Shown piece by piece: positions 63,601 to 64,000 of a stretch of 64,000 nucleotides of DNA. The notes beneath the pieces were generated by a model, which worked only from the letters and a program-made list of their open reading frames with translations, was not told the DNA's origin and searched no databases. A program made the translations under genes and the position numbers. The stretch is from Chryseobacterium shigense (GTDB taxonomy: Bacteria > Bacteroidota > Bacteroidia > Flavobacteriales > Weeksellaceae): positions 682,001-746,000 of the forward strand of contig NZ_FTNY01000001.1 of NCBI RefSeq assembly GCF_900156575.1. Reading direction: 5' to 3'. Every line of letters begins with the position of its first letter. The stretch's first letter is position 1.

Positions 63601-63754
63601 CCTGCGCTATGGCAGGGGTGGAACCTTGTATCTTTTCCAAACCAGTAAAGGCCTTATCTGCCATCAATTCATCAATAGAGCAGGCCGTTGCAATAACCCG
63701 GTGTAAGCGTGTTGTTATTGCTGCCGGGGGTGATATTATTTCGTTAACATCCAT
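60695..63754 (-). CDS. LanM-like lanthipeptide synthetase with apparently degenerate cyclase domain
   Basis: A 1,019-residue protein (start at MDVNEIISPP, overlapping the upstream stop by 11 bases). The N-terminal half is the LanM dehydratase: GDVHCNGRSVALLTFSGG (D266, H268), K288 in YKPK, D362-F-W-L-D-N367 where characterised LanMs have DxHxEN, D379 in VDLE, and the elimination pair R528/T530 in IHRDTWTY. The C-terminal part (about 690-1019) keeps LanC-type Gly-rich repeats (LLSGTCGLSM, GAYAGIGSQ, SGYSGLL, HGTGALCH), but I find neither WCxG nor CHG, the zinc ligands of LanC cyclases; the domain is also short. It probably phosphorylates and dehydrates Ser/Thr in a peptide; ring formation is uncertain. 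Confidence 0.85.
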   Translation of the reverse strand: MDVNEIISPPAAITTRLHRVIATACSIDELMADKAFTGLEKIQGSTPAIAQEWADIVGYGDVAKLDAFLEFMGWNKTTFLSAVQSEVIVDDPDLLPDWARALKKVFQNLSDFCTTLSHPGNKQGNSVESILLPFVKMAEAHVIAESDRLDLGITYHSGAQMVQAIGRRLVTLSVSVLDNEIYLNSIIPSFAAGDKTKDLASFEAWLQRIEHYPVLGRLLAVAYTNWADSITEFLERLSHDREMIAKTFFNTDNLGLLVDYSGDAGDVHCNGRSVALLTFSGGRKLVYKPKNLQIANDFFGLITELNTVLPLNLATRRITVMGDYTWEEFITHKECNDTSEFPAFFRRMGMLTRLFQLCGARDFWLDNLVAHGDQPVFVDLEMVIQHIKETGKDLLPSEQKALQEVEESVIKIGIISFPTPIGMGVKAEDLGTLAAIKPFSSPFKLSLAADNNISIGINKSDAGYITWEKTDYLPSVKGIFALSSDYMEDFQQGYADMNHALVCLKDKLLAENSCLYKFSDALLRYIHRDTWTYMRIIKISTHSQNLVGGIIRDKSLFSLFKEVWENNKLNREKATLLANEIASMHHLDIPLFTATGGSIQLVVDTAVFNYFDHSALDLMIGRLRSIDSFDIKKNQQIVASTFYCGDHAAPTGGYKETVGQVPIPDWAAQAKACASLIMNQAIKSPQGDMAWIGLDYQSHIGTYMLEVLKPDLLSGTCGLSMMFTDLYRAYGLEDYKTYASGSLASTLSVVKNSIANFIHLDLVWGTTDKPLLLGAYAGIGSQIIALEYAARHLQSAEAMSALQLYVNAIPLEQLRKYTSPDFISGYSGLLFSLHGLKPAWELAELTRHSFESKSVFPEYARPLEVLPSLKPGYDYLNQIMEGQSGNFSFEQDPDMGTLFTALEYRYDQNSADVYQAFLSRDTRQLTTQQLIDYAELALNLSDITGDGQYLVQAKHFAAEIVSRKEQTGEWFADSWASDIHLLSVIHGTGALCHLFLRLDQIGKFGSFRRLNSFKKSITK

Positions 63755-64000
63755 AAAAGAAGCCTTTTTTATAAAGTTCATTAATTAATAAGTCCGATAC
63801 TTGCGGTGGTATTGAAAAATAGGTCGCCGCGTGCTGCCGGATATCGGCAAGTCTGGCCGGAGCTTTGGCGATATGCTTTACCAGATGGTACAAAGATGGA
63901 TTGTCCGTTTCTTCTATAATTTCCTTCTGATTAAAACGTCCTTTTATTTCGATACGATCCGGCAACACATTTACATCCAACCAGGAATGGAAGCGGAGGA
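63744..64000 (-). CDS. C-terminal tail of an upstream gene; possible PqqD/RRE-like domain (runs off right edge)
   Basis: Only about 85 residues are visible and the frame stays open to the window edge, so no start can be given. The tail (ETDNPSLYHLVKHIAKAP, then LADIRQHAATYFSIPPQVSDLLINELYKKGFFYGC) has the helix-helix-wing pattern seen in PqqD-like RiPP recognition elements. This is a weak, pattern-level match. It overlaps the LanM start by 11 bases (translational coupling). Confidence 0.5.
   Translation of the reverse strand, partial: LRFHSWLDVNVLPDRIEIKGRFNQKEIIEETDNPSLYHLVKHIAKAPARLADIRQHAATYFSIPPQVSDLLINELYKKGFFYGC

Noticed and set aside
60695..64000. A precursor peptide gene within the visible cluster
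   Set aside because: All junctions are overlapping or too short for an ORF, and I found no leader-like peptide between 57671 and 64000.
1..64000. CRISPR arrays, rRNA genes or complete insertion sequences
   Set aside because: No regularly spaced direct repeats, no rRNA stretches and no transposase gene were seen.

Overview
The window is from a low-G+C Bacteroidota chromosome, most likely a Chryseobacterium-type flavobacterium (Weeksellaceae). Evidence: SusC/SusD pairs, promoters of the Bacteroidota type (TTG, about 19 bp, TAnnTTTG), many short lipoproteins and DUF families typical of flavobacteria, and small GG-leader peptides that start MKNLKKL. The assignment rests on reading protein families, not on a search.

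Layout. 0-4.7 kb: purine genes (purL 5' end, purB) with a serine hydrolase and a WG-repeat protein between them. 4.9-7.1 kb: AraC regulator plus iron-type alcohol dehydrogenase. 7.2-8.9 kb: two convergent GG-leader peptides and a tandem pair of small secreted proteins. 8.9-18.1 kb: a polysaccharide utilisation locus read right to left, susC-susD-GH144-esterase-GH3, that looks built for beta-1,2-glucan. 18.5-32.2 kb: housekeeping and small stress-type genes (DUF4197, DUF493, ArsC-like, deoxynucleoside kinase, two glutaminyl cyclases, Na+/H+ antiporter, bestrophin, and a six-gene operon of SRPBCC/VOC/DinB-like proteins). 32.4-36 kb: TolC-HlyD-ABC-2 permease efflux operon. 36.8-43.2 kb: ecotin next to a giant alpha-2-macroglobulin, both protease inhibitors. 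43.3-46 kb: UbiA-like, recF, a secreted protein and a DUF721 protein. 46-50 kb: a third GG-type peptide, a COG4389 membrane protein, mtgA and a metal-chelate binding protein.

At 50.2 kb a tRNA-Arg(ACG) with its own terminator marks the start of an accessory region. It holds an N-terminally truncated large serine recombinase with its small partner ORF, a FAD oxidoreductase, an AraC/DapB-like pair, and an NmrA/HxlR pair with palindromic operator candidates. Two copies of a structured repeat, whose terminator hairpins differ by compensatory changes, flank the AraC/DapB-like pair.

From 57.8 kb to the right edge, base composition shifts to roughly half G+C. A tightly packed, translationally coupled operon on the minus strand encodes the tail of a possible recognition-element protein, a LanM-like lanthionine synthetase, an unrecognised 152-residue protein, a cytoplasmic subtilase, an 85-residue protein that looks like a free-standing subtilisin propeptide (I9 fold), and a SAM methyltransferase. 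The LanM-like protein keeps its dehydratase motifs (with a Trp where His is usual), but I cannot find the cyclase zinc ligands. This looks like a horizontally acquired, apparently atypical RiPP pathway. Its precursor is not visible in the window and may lie past the right edge. It is the most likely undescribed system here.
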